Part shown: positions 1 to 9,450 of the stretch, in pieces
How positions within the stretch are numbered: position 1 is the first letter of the stretch
Layout: every line of letters begins with the position of its first letter
NCBI RefSeq assembly: GCF_017875325.1
Contig: NZ_JAGGMN010000001.1
Coordinates: 1,116,001-1,180,000 of the forward strand
From: Methanofollis sp. W23
GTDB taxonomy: Archaea; Halobacteriota; Methanomicrobia; Methanomicrobiales; Methanofollaceae
Direction of reading: 5' to 3'
Length of the DNA: 64,000 bases
Translations under genes and position numbers: made by a program
The notes under the pieces: generated by a model
What the model was told of the DNA's origin: nothing
The model's input: only the letters and a program-made list of their open reading frames with translations
Databases searched by the model: none

Positions 1-1
1 G

Positions 2-64
2 CCCGAAGGCTATGGTGCTGTGGGTCGTCATCCTTGATAGCCGTTGCGGTGCCGCACCTTCGGG
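2..64. repeat. inverted repeat ahead of first gene
   Basis: CCCGAAGG at 2-9 is the exact inverse complement of CCTTCGGG at 57-64. The right arm runs into the ribosome-binding site of the secreted protein that starts at 74, so a long-range stem could in principle cover that site. The 47-base loop makes a stable hairpin uncertain, and chance is possible. Confidence 0.3.
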
Positions 65-73
65 AGGAGAAAT

Positions 74-571
74 GTGAGAGAAATGCAGAGAAAAAGCAGA
101 AGCGTACTCGCTGTTTTCGCAGGACTTCTCCTTGTCGGGATGCTCCTGGTTCCTGCAGTGAGTGCCGAAAGCGAACAGACTGACTCTATTGGAGTTAAGT
201 CTGTGCAAATACTCAATGCTGGAGAATTGACCGTTGACGAAACTGGTGGTATGACCTGTACCGCGGATGCAAAATCATTCAATGTCAAGTATGTCCGTGG
301 TCTTACATACAAAATCAAAGTCAACTGCGAGTATATTGAGACTGGCGATGTGTGGGTGCAGACTGCCAGATTCTTCTTGAAAGATGCAAGCGGAAGAGTA
401 CTCGACTCGAAAGAAATTTTAGACACGCCAGGCGGTGACGAGAGTTGGAGAGGAACGCTTGAGTATACGTTCAGGCCAAATAGCGCTAATGACGTGTTTA
501 ACTTTGAGATTTCTTGTAGTGGGGGATCCGAATCAGCAAGTGATGTAATTGACATTTTATTTTACGAGTGA
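74..571 (+). CDS. secreted protein of unknown function
   Basis: This 165-residue protein has a positively charged start, a hydrophobic segment (about residues 9-25) and an AVSA site typical of a cleaved signal peptide. The rest is predicted to be a beta-rich extracellular domain with several cysteines. No family was recognised. The GTG at 74 was chosen because a clear GGGAGGAG ribosome-binding site lies at 62-69. An upstream ATG at 44 has no such site. Codon use is visibly more AT-rich than in the peptidase gene that follows 14 bases after its stop, which may mean recent transfer or low expression. The two genes are close enough to be co-transcribed. Confidence 0.7.
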   Translation: MREMQRKSRSVLAVFAGLLLVGMLLVPAVSAESEQTDSIGVKSVQILNAGELTVDETGGMTCTADAKSFNVKYVRGLTYKIKVNCEYIETGDVWVQTARFFLKDASGRVLDSKEILDTPGGDESWRGTLEYTFRPNSANDVFNFEISCSGGSESASDVIDILFYE

Positions 572-585
572 TCGGAGATGCCTAG

Positions 586-2226
586 ATGAAACAAAAATTT
601 CCCCTCTTTTTTGGTTTATCTCGTGAAAAAACATTAATCCCCACAAAGGGGCTCTATTTTGTCTTTGCTCTATTCATCCTTCTCGTCCCTACGACCTCCG
701 CCTTCACCGCGGACACCGACGAGATCGAGACAGTCACCCGCGACCTCTGTAATCTCTCGCGGTTCACGGGGGACGAGGAAGAAGCGACCGAGTACATCAG
801 TGAAAAGATGCACGAGCGCGGGCTTACCGTCACAGTCGAGTCCTTCGAGGTGCCGGTCGAGATCCGTGGAGGAGGGAGAGAAGATGAAGAACAACCGGTG
901 CTCATCGGCTCCAATGTGATCGGGGTGAAGGAAGGGAAGAGCAACCAGACCGTGATCGTCTGCGCCCACTACGACACCGCCGCCCCCGAACACCCTGGCG
1001 AGGAGTATCCAGGTGCCGACGACAACGCCGCCGGCGTCGCCTCGATGCTCGAAGTTGCCCGCCTTCTCCAGGACGAGGACCTGGACCGGACTCTCTATTT
1101 CATCGCCTTCTCCGGTGAGGATGTGGGGTTGTTCGGGAGCAAAAAGTGGCTGGACGCACACGAAGACCGCCACGACGAGATCATCGCCGCCATCAACCTC
1201 GACTGCGTGGCATATGGCGATTCTCTCAGGGCCGTTGCCCTTCCCCAGCACCGTTGGCTCTATGAGTGGTTCCCTGAGAGTGGAAGTATCACATATGATC
1301 GCGCCTATGGGGTCGCGACAGGAGACGAGTTCAGGTTTCAGGAACACCACCTCCCGGTGATCAGGTTGATCGACGGCGGCGATCATGTCACTATCTGGGA
1401 TACGCCGGAAGACCGCCCCGAGAGGCTCAACTACACCCTCGCCGCCGGGTGCGCCAGGGCGGTGGCCGGGGGTATCGCATGGGTGGAAGAGACCGGCGAC
1501 CTGACGCCTCCCGAATGCGTGGCCAGGGTGGAGAATGGGACCATCTACTACGACTCACCAGAAGATCTCACCTACGAGGTGATCGTGGACCGTCAGAACC
1601 TCGGCTCCTTCCCGTCGGGTGCAGTCTCCCTGCCTCAAGGCGTCCACACCGCAGAGACGGTCGGCCATGACTACTTTGGGAACCTTCTCTGGGGGCCGAT
1701 ACAATATGTCCCGGGCGCCCACGAGGTGGAGGTCGTCGGCTATGACGCCGCCGGCAACCGGCAGAGGATCCACCTTGCCGCAGAAGGGAGAGACCTCGAT
1801 CTCCCGGTCGCGGCAAAAAATAACGCCGGGATCACCCTTGAGGCCTCTGGTCGAAATAAAAAGTGGTGTCCTGGCATTCAGGAACTTCGCTACGAGATCG
1901 AGAGGCCCAAAGAGGTGGCTGCGGTCGCCGGTTTCATCGACGGAATCAGAGTCGCAGACCTCTCTTCAGAGAACTCTCTCGTCCTCACGCCAGGAAATCA
2001 TACCTACGGGATCGTGGCGTACGGGGAGGGCGGCGGGGTCGTCGGGAGCGATGAGACGACCATTATTCAAAGAGCATGGGGAGAGTCATTCGATTTTCCT
2101 CCGAACAACAACCCCTTCTATGAACCCCGACCGAAAGGGATACCAATAATCAGGATATTTGTTGTCGGCGGTGTGCTCGTCTTTGCCCTTGCCCTTGTTG
2201 CGGTGTACAGGAAGAAACGGCGCTGA
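586..2226 (+). CDS. membrane-anchored M28 family metallopeptidase
   Basis: This 546-residue protein has an N-terminal hydrophobic signal or anchor (about 22-40) and a second hydrophobic helix at the C-terminus followed by KKRR, so the catalytic part should sit outside the cell. M28 zinc aminopeptidase motifs are visible: the AHYDT metal site (His128, Asp130), GADDNAAG (Asp145/146), and SGEDVGLFGS near residue 178, where the usual Glu-Glu pair is Glu-Asp. A later DHVTIWDT segment could give the last histidine ligand. Residues about 305-500 form Ig-like or beta-sandwich repeats. A GGAGATG ribosome-binding site lies at 575-581. The likely role is degradation of external peptides; the substrate is unknown. 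Confidence 0.88.
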   Translation: MKQKFPLFFGLSREKTLIPTKGLYFVFALFILLVPTTSAFTADTDEIETVTRDLCNLSRFTGDEEEATEYISEKMHERGLTVTVESFEVPVEIRGGGREDEEQPVLIGSNVIGVKEGKSNQTVIVCAHYDTAAPEHPGEEYPGADDNAAGVASMLEVARLLQDEDLDRTLYFIAFSGEDVGLFGSKKWLDAHEDRHDEIIAAINLDCVAYGDSLRAVALPQHRWLYEWFPESGSITYDRAYGVATGDEFRFQEHHLPVIRLIDGGDHVTIWDTPEDRPERLNYTLAAGCARAVAGGIAWVEETGDLTPPECVARVENGTIYYDSPEDLTYEVIVDRQNLGSFPSGAVSLPQGVHTAETVGHDYFGNLLWGPIQYVPGAHEVEVVGYDAAGNRQRIHLAAEGRDLDLPVAAKNNAGITLEASGRNKKWCPGIQELRYEIERPKEVAAVAGFIDGIRVADLSSENSLVLTPGNHTYGIVAYGEGGGVVGSDETTIIQRAWGESFDFPPNNNPFYEPRPKGIPIIRIFVVGGVLVFALALVAVYRKKRR

Positions 2227-2276
2227 AATCTTTTTGAAAAGAACATGGACTTGGGGGTGCACTGGTTTCTCTTTGT

Positions 2277-2340
2277 GGCTCTATAGAATTTCACCTATTC
2301 TTGGTGTGAGCGTGAATCACCCGCATACTCACACCAGGAG
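2277..2340. repeat. decayed end of the GGCTCTGTAGAA element family
   Basis: GGCTCTATAGAA at 2277-2288 followed by TTCTTGGTGTGAG matches the left end of the element family described at 39002 and 47960. No matching right end was found nearby, so this appears to be a truncated copy just downstream of the peptidase gene. The rest of the gap to 2475 is AT-rich. Confidence 0.55.
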
Positions 2341-2475
2341 TTCCTCGAAAGCCTGGCGGCTTTCTCAAGCAACAGAAAAAAAAATAATTCTCTTATTCTC
2401 AAAAGAAATTCCATAAAAAAAGAAAATTCATCGATACTAAGTAGTGTTCAGTTTTTTAAAATACGGAGAAATACC

Positions 2476-3159
2476 ATGGGATTTCCAGAGAACAAAACCA
2501 TTGCTCTCGTCTGCATCGCACTGCTCGGACTGATTATGGTCTCGGGATGCTTTACGATTGGCACCCAGGCCTCGGCAGACGCAGACGGCACCCTCAGCGC
2601 CTACTCTCTCGAACTCACGACTTCTTCGCAGGGGTATGGACTCATCAAGAAGTGTGCGAAGGAGGATGGATACACGGATGTCAAGGAATATGTCGAGGCC
2701 GAAACGAGGTTTAGGAACATATCCTATGAAGAGTCATGGAATGGCGACTCGGTGACCCTCACGATCCTGGAGAACGAACCCATGTCCTCAGAGGCGACGG
2801 CCGTGACGATCACCGAGGAGGACGGGTGCCTGGTCTACAGGGACACGAGGTTCTCAAGCACCAGTGAAGATATGGATATCTTTAGCAGACTCATCAGTGC
2901 CGTGGTGCTCAGTGGGTGCGCTCTCCAGTATTCCCTGGAGATGCCCGAGGAGATCGTCGAGTCCAATGCCGACACGGTCAGTGGGAAGCGTGCTGAATGG
3001 CACCTGCACGGGTTCGAGATCTTTGAGACGACGATCTATGCAAAGAGCAATGGTACGGCCTGGCACCCAGAAGACGTATCGACCCCGTCCTTGCCCGGCT
3101 TTGGCGCATTTCTTGCATTACTCGCATGCGCCTTTATTGTGCTGAGAAGAAACAATTAA
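2476..3159 (+). CDS. lipobox and PGF-CTERM surface protein, copy 1
   Basis: This 227-residue protein starts with a lipoprotein signal whose lipobox is MVSGC, with Cys25 as the lipidation residue. It ends with PSLPGFGAFLALLACAFI followed by LRRNN, the PGF-motif, hydrophobic helix and arginine layout of the PGF-CTERM signal processed by archaeosortase in other archaea. The middle domain was not recognised. It is closely related along its whole length to the protein at 3486-4142, showing a tandem duplication. A GGAGA ribosome-binding site precedes the ATG, and an AT-rich TTTTTTAAAATA promoter-like stretch lies just upstream. Having both a lipid anchor signal and a C-terminal sorting signal is unusual. 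Confidence 0.82.
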   Translation: MGFPENKTIALVCIALLGLIMVSGCFTIGTQASADADGTLSAYSLELTTSSQGYGLIKKCAKEDGYTDVKEYVEAETRFRNISYEESWNGDSVTLTILENEPMSSEATAVTITEEDGCLVYRDTRFSSTSEDMDIFSRLISAVVLSGCALQYSLEMPEEIVESNADTVSGKRAEWHLHGFEIFETTIYAKSNGTAWHPEDVSTPSLPGFGAFLALLACAFIVLRRNN

Positions 3160-3160
3160 T

Positions 3161-3420
3161 GGCCCTGGAGAATCCATCCAGACTTCTCTTGGTGGCAGTG
3201 GGTTTTACCCCAAGATCCCCACACACAAGAGTGTGGAGGACGGCACCCCCTTCTTCATGTTCATTGATCTGTACCTTCCCACCCCTCTCCTGATCCCTGG
3301 GGGTCCGGGGGCGGCGCCCCCGGTGAGAAGGGTGGGGAAAGATCTCAGCCATAATTATATCTCCCATAGACATCCCTGGAATTCGTGAAATGTGTCCCCA
3401 GTTCATTTTTTATATTAATA
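3161..3420. repeat. degenerate intergenic element with GC-rich hairpin
   Basis: A left-end-like GGCCCTGGAGAATCC directly follows the upstream gene. The core at about 3283-3345 is an imperfect inverted repeat: TTCCCACCCCTCTC on the left pairs with GAGAAGGGTGGGGAA on the right, around a GGGGGCGGCGCCCCC hairpin. This matches the internal module of the repeat family. No clear right end was found. The AT-rich stretch to 3485 probably holds the promoter of the next gene. Confidence 0.55.
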
Positions 3421-3485
3421 TTGTGTTGAATTAAAATTCATAATAGTTAAATAATGATCAATGATTTAAGATATAGGATGATAAT

Positions 3486-4142
3486 ATGACATTTTCAAAG
3501 AATAGAACTGTTGCTCTCGTCTTTTTGTCACTCCTGGGACTGATCCTGGTCTCTGGATGCTTTACGATGGACGTCCATGCCGCGGCACACGAAGACGGAA
3601 CCGTCAGTGACTATCGCATTGAGTTCACCACCTCCTCATTTGCATATAATCTCATCAAGGAAAACGCAAAGGAAAATGGATACGCAAATGTAAGGGAATA
3701 TATCGAGGCTGAAGCAGGGAATACCAGCATATCCTATAATGAGACCTGGGATGACGACTCGGTGACCCTCACGATCCAGTGCAGCGACCCTCTCCTTCCG
3801 GACGCACCGAAGTGGGTGGTCACTAAAGAGGACGGGTACCTGGTCTACAAGGATATGAGATTCCTGGACGAGGACGAAGAGATAGATGCCTCTGACAAAC
3901 TCACAGGCGCCATGCTCAGCAGTTGCACCCTCCACTATTCCCTTGAGATGCCAGGGGAGATCGTCGAGTCCAATGCCAACACCTTCAATGGGAAGAGTGC
4001 CGAATGGCACCTGACCGGGTCTGACATCTTCGAGGTGCCGATCTATGCAAAGAGCGAGGTGCCGACCCCGTCCATTCCGGGCTTTGGGGCACCTCTCGCC
4101 CTCCTTGCATGCGCCTTCATTGCGCTGAGAAGAAACAATTAA
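3486..4142 (+). CDS. lipobox and PGF-CTERM surface protein, copy 2
   Basis: This 218-residue protein is a paralogue of the preceding gene product. It shares the N-terminal lipobox (LVSGC), the ATSSF/TTSS-type middle segment, the LHYSLEMPGEIVESNA block and the PSIPGFGAPLALLACAFI tail with LRRNN end. The same two anchoring signals are present. It lacks a short stretch before the PGF motif compared with copy 1. The pair is separated by about 330 bases containing a repeat element, so copy 2 probably has its own promoter in the AT-rich region at 3420-3480. The function is unknown; the duplicate suggests a cell-surface role with some specialisation. Confidence 0.82.
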   Translation: MTFSKNRTVALVFLSLLGLILVSGCFTMDVHAAAHEDGTVSDYRIEFTTSSFAYNLIKENAKENGYANVREYIEAEAGNTSISYNETWDDDSVTLTIQCSDPLLPDAPKWVVTKEDGYLVYKDMRFLDEDEEIDASDKLTGAMLSSCTLHYSLEMPGEIVESNANTFNGKSAEWHLTGSDIFEVPIYAKSEVPTPSIPGFGAPLALLACAFIALRRNN

Positions 4143-4144
4143 TC

Positions 4145-4382
4145 GGCCCTGTAAAACCCTCGCCAATTCTCGGTGCGAGCGCGATTCACCCCCCTTCCCC
4201 TATCTTCTCGCCGGGGGCGAATGCCGCCCGGACCCCCCGGATGAAGATAGGGCTGGGAAGGCACATTCGAAATCCCTGAATAGGGAGTGCCGTCCTTGAC
4301 TTATCTTGGCGCGGGGGGACCGGGGAGCGGCACGCCCCCCGCCACAGAGAGAGAGAGAGATCCAGAGGGTTTCTACAGAGCC
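4145..4382. mobile_element. MITE-like element, 238 bp, IS6-like ends
   Basis: The left end GGCCCTGTAAAACCCTC and the right end GAGGGTTTCTACAGAGCC are inverted copies of each other with small changes. The flanking octamers AATTAATC (4137-4144) and AGTGAATC (4383-4390) agree at six of eight positions, consistent with a decayed target duplication. Inside are the two standard hairpin modules: a CCTTCCCC to GGGAAGG arm around GCCGGGGGC, then a GCGGGGGGACCGGGG/GCCCCCCGCC arm. It sits immediately after copy 2 of the lipoprotein pair. Confidence 0.7.
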
Positions 4383-4740
4383 AGTGAATCCCTTTTTTGC
4401 GGGGAGGAGATCGCTCTCCCTTCTCACAAGAGTAGTGGGGAGACAGCCGCGCGTTTCGACGTCCCAATTCAATCTTCTTCGTGGGGTTCGGGAAGAACTG
4501 GAAGTTCAATCTGGAAGATGCTTACATCCTGCATCATCCACAATCATACAGGCTCCCCCCCTCTGTCGCGTGGGGGATCGTGTCTGGTCACAGATTATGC
4601 AGGTGCCTTGCGTCAAGAAAGAGACATCATCTTTTTGAAGTGCATAGATCCGACACACAATCCACATATATTTCTATAGAGACATCTCTGGCCGTGGACT
4701 CCTGAACCACCGTTCAATAGTGATGGATCCTCTGTCTGAG
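4383..4740. other. gap without a recognised gene
   Basis: The stretch has no convincing coding sequence. It contains scattered short matches to the repeat family (for example near 4415-4450) but no clear ends. The last 60 bases probably contain the promoter of the lipoprotein that starts at 4767. Confidence 0.4.
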
Positions 4741-4766
4741 GGATGAAATTAAACGAGGAGAGGAGA

Positions 4767-5333
4767 ATGTATAAAAAGAAAAGAATTCTGGCCCTTTTGT
4801 GCTCACTTGCCATTCTCGGAGGTAGCCTCTTTACGGCCGGATGCACGGCAGAGGAGGGACCGGAGACACCGACCCCTGTCCCGACCCCTGTCCCGACCCC
4901 TCCTGCTTTTCAGCCAGATATTCTGGACAAACCGATCATCAATGCCCCCGAGGGAGAGGGAGGGGCCCCTCCTTTCCTCTTTGAGTTTGATATGATGAAC
5001 GCCTCTGGCTTCGACACAGTCAGAACTGATCTTCCAGGAGCGCCTATACTGGTCCTGATATCAAATGCATCGGCGGCCCTCCCGATCGTCGTCTCCTCAG
5101 AGGCCAACGCCGGCACAGAGATCAGGGTCGCCCGGACCGAAGGAGTGCCGGAGGGAGTGCAGGTCTCCTATACTCCAGAGACGTTCACCCTTGAAGCAGG
5201 AGAGACGACGCACCTTGAGATGAGTCTCACTTCATCAGAACACCTGACCGTACCGGCAGAGACGGCAGTCGTCGTCTGGATGGAAGGTGCAGGATGGGAA
5301 ATCGGGAGGGCGTTCTATCTTGAATCCATCTAA
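4767..5333 (+). CDS. lipoprotein with Thr-Pro-rich linker
   Basis: This 188-residue protein begins MYKKKRILALL, with a lipobox FTAGC giving a lipid-anchored cysteine. A short linker of repeated TPVP units (encoded by a 12-base direct repeat near 4876-4905) leads to a predicted beta-sandwich domain rich in Thr, Ser and Val, ending in WMEGAGWEIGRAFYLESI. No family was recognised. The ATG at 4767 was chosen because the purine-rich GAGGAGAGGAG lies directly before it; an in-frame ATG at 4743 has no such site. It is probably an extracytoplasmic binding or structural protein. Confidence 0.75.
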   Translation: MYKKKRILALLCSLAILGGSLFTAGCTAEEGPETPTPVPTPVPTPPAFQPDILDKPIINAPEGEGGAPPFLFEFDMMNASGFDTVRTDLPGAPILVLISNASAALPIVVSSEANAGTEIRVARTEGVPEGVQVSYTPETFTLEAGETTHLEMSLTSSEHLTVPAETAVVVWMEGAGWEIGRAFYLESI

Positions 5334-5369
5334 AGATTGATCAGTCCATCCAGGTATCCCTGTGCTTGG

Positions 5370-6312
5370 GATCCTATAGAATCCAGGATGAATCCCTGGC
5401 TCAGGCATAGGGGATGAACATTTCTCGTCGCGTGCTTTCTCTCTCTCTCTTTTCAAGACGTGAAAATTGGTTGAGACCGCGTTCACTTCGCCGCCCCTGC
5501 CTATCTTCGTCCGTAGGGGGTTCCGGGGGGTGTAACCCCCTGGCGCGAGACGACAGGAAAGATCCTATGATGAGGACGGCGGATCAGATCGACGTGCCTT
5601 CCTGCACCACCATACCAGGAGTGTTGCCCCTTTACCCCGAGGAGGAAGATTAGAGCGGGAAGGCAGAGGCTCGATCATTCAGAAAATGCATCTGCAATCT
5701 GTGTATCACTCTTGAAGGAATCTTATAGGTTCAAACCACTATGGAACCTCTGAGATCTGATCTTCTGGATCATTTTCATAGTAATTTCTCTGGACGGAAC
5801 TCTCTGCCAGGGGGCGTGCCGCTCCCCGGCCGAAGAAGTAGGAAGGCGATTAATTCATGCTCATATCAAGTGTCATGGATTTCTACAGACCCTGTGCTGG
5901 AGAAGACCTCACCGACTCATGACGGAGGGGTGGCTTGGCCGCCATCCCATATCTTCTCGCCAAAGACCCTCGAAGACTTCGTCTTCTCATGCTCCTTTTC
6001 GTCGCACCTGGAAACACTTTGTGTCGTGGAAAATCAGAGATTTACCTGAACAGGAAGATCTCAGATTTACTGTGCACGGAAAAATATTCCATACTGATTT
6101 CCTGTGTTCTCAAGATCCTTCCTGTCGCATCTCAAAGATTTTCATCTTCTTATGTCTCAATGATCGACGATCTTCCGTGAACCTCTGATCGCCGGGAGTG
6201 GCGCGCGCGCGTTAGGGGAGGGGAAGGCACCTCGGCCACACCCTTCATCCAGATCCATATTCATGCGCTATGCCTGTGGGATGCACTCCCCTCATGAACA
6301 ATTCTACAGGAC
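5370..6312. repeat. composite of degenerate repeat-family elements
   Basis: This long gene-free stretch contains a left-end-like CCTATAGAATCC at about 5373, the hairpin modules GGGGGTTCCGGGGGGTGTAACCCCC near 5517-5542, right-end-like TTTCTACAGACCC at 5880-5892, and ATTCTACAGG at 6301-6310. The block 5661-5735 is repeated at 38931-39001 with a similar ATCATTC core. Several old copies seem to be nested or joined. No open frame in it looks like a real gene. The promoter of the next gene lies in the AT-rich stretch at 6360-6405. Confidence 0.5.
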
Positions 6313-6406
6313 TATTTCGTCTCAATTTCAAAGCAGAACCTTTGAAACGATCTCCTGATCAAAAATGTGAATATTTTTAATGTATGGAATCACCAAGGGT
6401 AATATC

Positions 6407-6961
6407 ATGTATATCCCAACACCCGCCGAGATCAGGGCAAAGCGGATCATGCTCGGCCTCAGGCAGGCCGACGTCGCCAACAGGGCCGGCGTCTCTCAAT
6501 CGATGGTCGCCAGGATCGAGTCAGGGACCGTCGACCCCCGGGTGAGCACGCTCAGGAAGATCATCCAGGTGCTGAAAGTGGCCGAACATCCGGCGATCGT
6601 CGCCGAACAGGTGATGCACGCCCCCGTCCATGCCGTCACCCCCGAAGACTCGATCACGAGCGCCGTCGAGATCATGGGCCGCGAAGATATCTCCCAGCTC
6701 CCTGTCATCCAGAACGGCGTCCCTATCGGGTGCATCTCAGAGTCTGCAATCGTCGCCATCGTCGAGCAGATTGGCCTGACGCGGGCGCACGCACGAAAAG
6801 TGAAAGATTTTATGGAGTCCAGTTTCCCGACCGTCCCCCCCGACGTCGGGGTTGAGACCGTGGTCCACCTCCTCCAGCAGCATCACGCCGTGCTCGTCCT
6901 CGACGGAGGGAAGGTCAAGGGCGTGATCACCAAACACGACCTGATCGCCCTTATCGCTTAA
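6407..6961 (+). CDS. HTH-CBS domain transcriptional regulator
   Basis: This 184-residue protein has an XRE-type helix-turn-helix at residues 5-55 ([20 protein letters not shown]) followed by a pair of CBS domains from about 65 to 184. CBS pairs usually bind adenosine nucleotides, so the protein may link DNA binding to energy state (inference). The start [10 protein letters not shown] was chosen because it opens the HTH; an ATG at 6380 would add nine unrelated residues. An AT-rich ATATTTTTAA box sits about 30 bases upstream. Its stop overlaps the stop of convergent tpiA by a few bases. Confidence 0.88.
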   Translation: MYIPTPAEIRAKRIMLGLRQADVANRAGVSQSMVARIESGTVDPRVSTLRKIIQVLKVAEHPAIVAEQVMHAPVHAVTPEDSITSAVEIMGREDISQLPVIQNGVPIGCISESAIVAIVEQIGLTRAHARKVKDFMESSFPTVPPDVGVETVVHLLQQHHAVLVLDGGKVKGVITKHDLIALIA

Positions 6962-7626
6962 AGGAGCGAGACCAGATCGCGCAGGGCCGCGGCCGGATCG
7001 GCGGCCTTCACCACGCCGGACGCAAGAAGGACACCGTCGGTCCCCAGGTCGAGCGCGATCCGTACACACTCGCCGGTGCTGATCCCCGCGCCGGTGAGCA
7101 CCTTCACCTCAGGGTTGACCCCCCGCACCGCCTCGACCGAGTTCTCGATGATCCCGGGGTCGGCCTTCGAGACCGAGACCCCGGTCCCGATCAGTTCGGG
7201 CGGCTCGATGGCAACATATTCAGGTCCGAGCGCCGCGGCGGCCGCGGTCGTCGCCACATTGTTGGTGCAGATCACCGCTTCGAGCCCACACCGCCTCGCG
7301 GCAGAGAGACTCGCCTCGATCTCTGCAAGGGTCAACCGCCGTTCAGAGTGGTTGATGAGGGTGCCCATGGCCCCTGCTCCCCTGACCTGTTCGGCGGTCA
7401 CATGTCCGGTGTGGGCGCCAGGCATGACCCCGTCGATATGCTGGGCATAGACGGGGACGTCATAGTCCCTGGCCATAAGGCCCAGGTCCGTATATGCCGG
7501 AGCGACGCCGATCACGACCCCGCTCTCTTTCCCAACCTCTTCAGCCGCGGCGGCGATGCGAGTTGCCTTCTCCCCTGTGCCTTCGGCATATGCCTTGAGG
7601 TTTACAATGATCAGGGGTCTGGCCAT
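6958..7626 (-). CDS. tpiA: triosephosphate isomerase, archaeal type
   Basis: This enzyme interconverts dihydroxyacetone phosphate and glyceraldehyde 3-phosphate in glycolysis and gluconeogenesis. The 222-residue length is the short archaeal form. Visible motifs are the N-terminal VNLKAY substrate-lysine segment, the catalytic histidine in INHSERR, the catalytic glutamate in [11 protein letters not shown], and the phosphate-binding GAGISTG and LLASG segments. The start MARPLIIVN at 7626 fits the family; upstream codons would overlap the aMBF1 gene. It follows aMBF1 closely on the same strand and is probably co-transcribed with it. Confidence 0.96.
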   Translation of the reverse strand: MARPLIIVNLKAYAEGTGEKATRIAAAAEEVGKESGVVIGVAPAYTDLGLMARDYDVPVYAQHIDGVMPGAHTGHVTAEQVRGAGAMGTLINHSERRLTLAEIEASLSAARRCGLEAVICTNNVATTAAAAALGPEYVAIEPPELIGTGVSVSKADPGIIENSVEAVRGVNPEVKVLTGAGISTGECVRIALDLGTDGVLLASGVVKAADPAAALRDLVSLL

Positions 7627-7627
7627 C

Positions 7628-8125
7628 TTACTCCCTCTTGATCTTGATGATATCCCCGACCGTCGTGGAGACATGAGCAGGGCCTCTGCTCTTCAGGTCA
7701 TCGTCAGAAACGTCAAGAAGTTTGATCCCGAGCGCCTTCTCGATCTTGACCCTGACATCGTCCTCAGGGATGAGGTCGCCCTTCTCGATCTTCTTGATCA
7801 GGATTTCACGCTCCTTGATCTCGTTTGCGAGGTCTTTCTGTGTCCAGTTCTTCTCAAGACGGGCCTTCTTGATCCTGTCCCCGAAGTCCTCGACGATCTC
7901 GCCGACCATCATATCGAAGACATCCCGACCCCGGTGCTGTTGGGGTCTGGCGGCCGCCTTTGGTCGTGCCCCTGTCTGTGCTCTCCGTCGTGTCGCGACC
8001 GGACGGGGCGGTGCGATCTCCACTCCCAGGCGTGCACATTTCTCGCACACCTGGAGCACTGCACCCTCGATCTGTACCTTCTTCGGGGCGCCGCGAACTA
8101 CAGCCCCACACAATTCACACTGCAT
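7628..8125 (-). CDS. archaeal multiprotein bridging factor aMBF1
   Basis: This 165-residue protein combines an N-terminal zinc ribbon (CELC near residue 3 and CEKC near 30) with a basic Ala/Pro-rich linker and an XRE-like HTH from about residue 85 ([15 protein letters not shown]). This is the domain order of archaeal MBF1, a translation- and transcription-associated factor. The start MQCELCG puts the zinc ribbon at the extreme N-terminus as in the family. It is divergent from the PAN gene, with only 57 bases between the two starts, which holds promoters for both. Confidence 0.92.
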   Translation of the reverse strand: MQCELCGAVVRGAPKKVQIEGAVLQVCEKCARLGVEIAPPRPVATRRRAQTGARPKAAARPQQHRGRDVFDMMVGEIVEDFGDRIKKARLEKNWTQKDLANEIKEREILIKKIEKGDLIPEDDVRVKIEKALGIKLLDVSDDDLKSRGPAHVSTTVGDIIKIKRE

Positions 8126-8147
8126 ACTACTCGCAAACACATTTAAG

Positions 8148-8180
8148 TCATTTTATACTATATATCTATTCGAGGAGGAC
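8148..8180 (+). promoter_or_regulatory. promoter and ribosome-binding site of first PAN gene
   Basis: A long TATA-like stretch, TTTTATACTATATAT, spans 8151-8165. A strong GAGGAGG ribosome-binding site follows at 8172-8178, five bases before the ATG at 8183. The gap is shared with the divergent aMBF1 gene. Confidence 0.6.
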
Positions 8181-8182
8181 TG

Positions 8183-9421
8183 ATGGGGGACAGTGGCTGT
8201 GATCCAACCGATCTGCAGAATAACGAAGAGCTCTGCAAGTGCCTGCTCGAGCGAATCTCCAGTCTTGAGAACCGCAACCTCGAACTGAGGGAGCGTATGC
8301 GTCAGATGGAGTCGGAAAAGCGCTATGTCGAGACGCAGAAGATTCGCTACGAGCGCGAGATGCGCAAGCTCCGGAGCGAGATAGAACAGCTCAGGAGCCC
8401 TCCTCTTGTCGTCGGGGAGATCATCGATATCATCGATAACAACCGGGTCATCGTCAGGAGTAGCGCAGGGCCGCGTTTCCTGGTCAGGGTCTCACAGTTC
8501 ATCGAGCCCAAGGACCTCAAGGCCGGGAGCCGGTGTACCCTGAACCAGCAGTCGCTGGCGCTGATCGAGGTGCTGCCGCAGAACTACGACCCGCAGGTCT
8601 ATGGGATGGAAGTAGAAGAGCGGCCCGACGCGATCTATTCTGATATCGGCGGGCTTGAGAACGAGATCAGAGAGGTGAAGGAGGCGGTGGAGCTCCCGCT
8701 CAAGAGGCCAGACCTCTTCGAGAAGGTGGGGATCACCCCGCCGAAGGGCGTGCTCCTCTATGGGCCGCCAGGCACCGGCAAGACCCTGCTGGCGCGTGCG
8801 GTGGCGCATGAGACGAACGCCTACTTCCTCAGGGTGGTCGGGTCCGAACTGGTGCAGAAGTACATCGGGGAAGGCGCGCGGCTGGTCCGCGAGCTCTTCG
8901 AGCTTGCAAAGGACAAGGCGCCGACGATCATCTTCATCGACGAGATCGATGCGGTGGGGGCGCACAGGACCGAGTCGATCACCTCGGGCGACCGCGAGGT
9001 TCAGCGGACCCTGATGCAGTTGCTCGCCGGGATGGACGGGTTTGACGTACGAGGCGACGTGAAGATCATCGGGGCGACGAACCGGATCGATATTCTCGAC
9101 CCCGCCCTGTTGCGGCCAGGACGGTTTGACCGGATCATCGAGATCCCCCTGCCTGACCCTGAGGGGCGTCTCTCGATCCTGAAGATCCATACAAACGGGA
9201 TGAACCTCGGGTCTGACATCGACCTCGTGGAGGTCGCCAGGATCACGGAGGGACGGAATGGCGCCGACCTGCATGCGATCTGCATGGAAGCCGGGATGTT
9301 TGCCATCAGGGACGAGCGGACCGAGGTACGCCAGGACGACTTTATCCGTGCGATGCAGAAGGTCTCTTCGGGTTATGTCCGTCCGCCCATCAAGAATACG
9401 TTCGGCGAGATGTTCGCCTGA
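8183..9421 (+). CDS. PAN-like proteasome-activating ATPase with atypical C-terminus
   Basis: This 412-residue AAA ATPase has the PAN layout: an N-terminal coiled coil (about 15-72), an OB domain (75-140) and one AAA module. Walker A GPPGTGKT is at 194-201, Walker B IIFIDEID at 249-256, and the RPGRFDR arginine-finger region near 305. PAN unfolds proteins and feeds them to the 20S proteasome, opening its gate with a C-terminal hydrophobic-Tyr-X motif. Here the protein ends EMFA, with Phe where Tyr is expected. The second PAN in this window (24654-25814) ends MYI and keeps the motif. This copy may dock to the proteasome differently or act independently (inference). Confidence 0.93.
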   Translation: MGDSGCDPTDLQNNEELCKCLLERISSLENRNLELRERMRQMESEKRYVETQKIRYEREMRKLRSEIEQLRSPPLVVGEIIDIIDNNRVIVRSSAGPRFLVRVSQFIEPKDLKAGSRCTLNQQSLALIEVLPQNYDPQVYGMEVEERPDAIYSDIGGLENEIREVKEAVELPLKRPDLFEKVGITPPKGVLLYGPPGTGKTLLARAVAHETNAYFLRVVGSELVQKYIGEGARLVRELFELAKDKAPTIIFIDEIDAVGAHRTESITSGDREVQRTLMQLLAGMDGFDVRGDVKIIGATNRIDILDPALLRPGRFDRIIEIPLPDPEGRLSILKIHTNGMNLGSDIDLVEVARITEGRNGADLHAICMEAGMFAIRDERTEVRQDDFIRAMQKVSSGYVRPPIKNTFGEMFA

Positions 9422-9446
9422 ATATTTTTTTTCTTTTTTTTTTGTT
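9422..9446 (+). terminator. T-rich transcription terminator after first PAN gene
   Basis: Directly after the stop codon come runs of 8 and 10 T residues, separated by one C and followed by GTTTTG. T-runs of this kind terminate archaeal transcription without needing a hairpin. Confidence 0.75.
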
Positions 9447-9450
9447 TTGT

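Noticed and set aside
4186-4679. Several 90-130 codon frames in the repeat-filled gap
   Set aside because: They encode Pro/Gly/Arg-rich products of the GC hairpins and change between copies of the element, so no coding selection is evident.
8183-9421. Possible CDC48/VAT-type ATPase instead of PAN
   Set aside because: There is only one AAA module, with a coiled coil and OB domain before it, which fits PAN and not the two-module CDC48 family.
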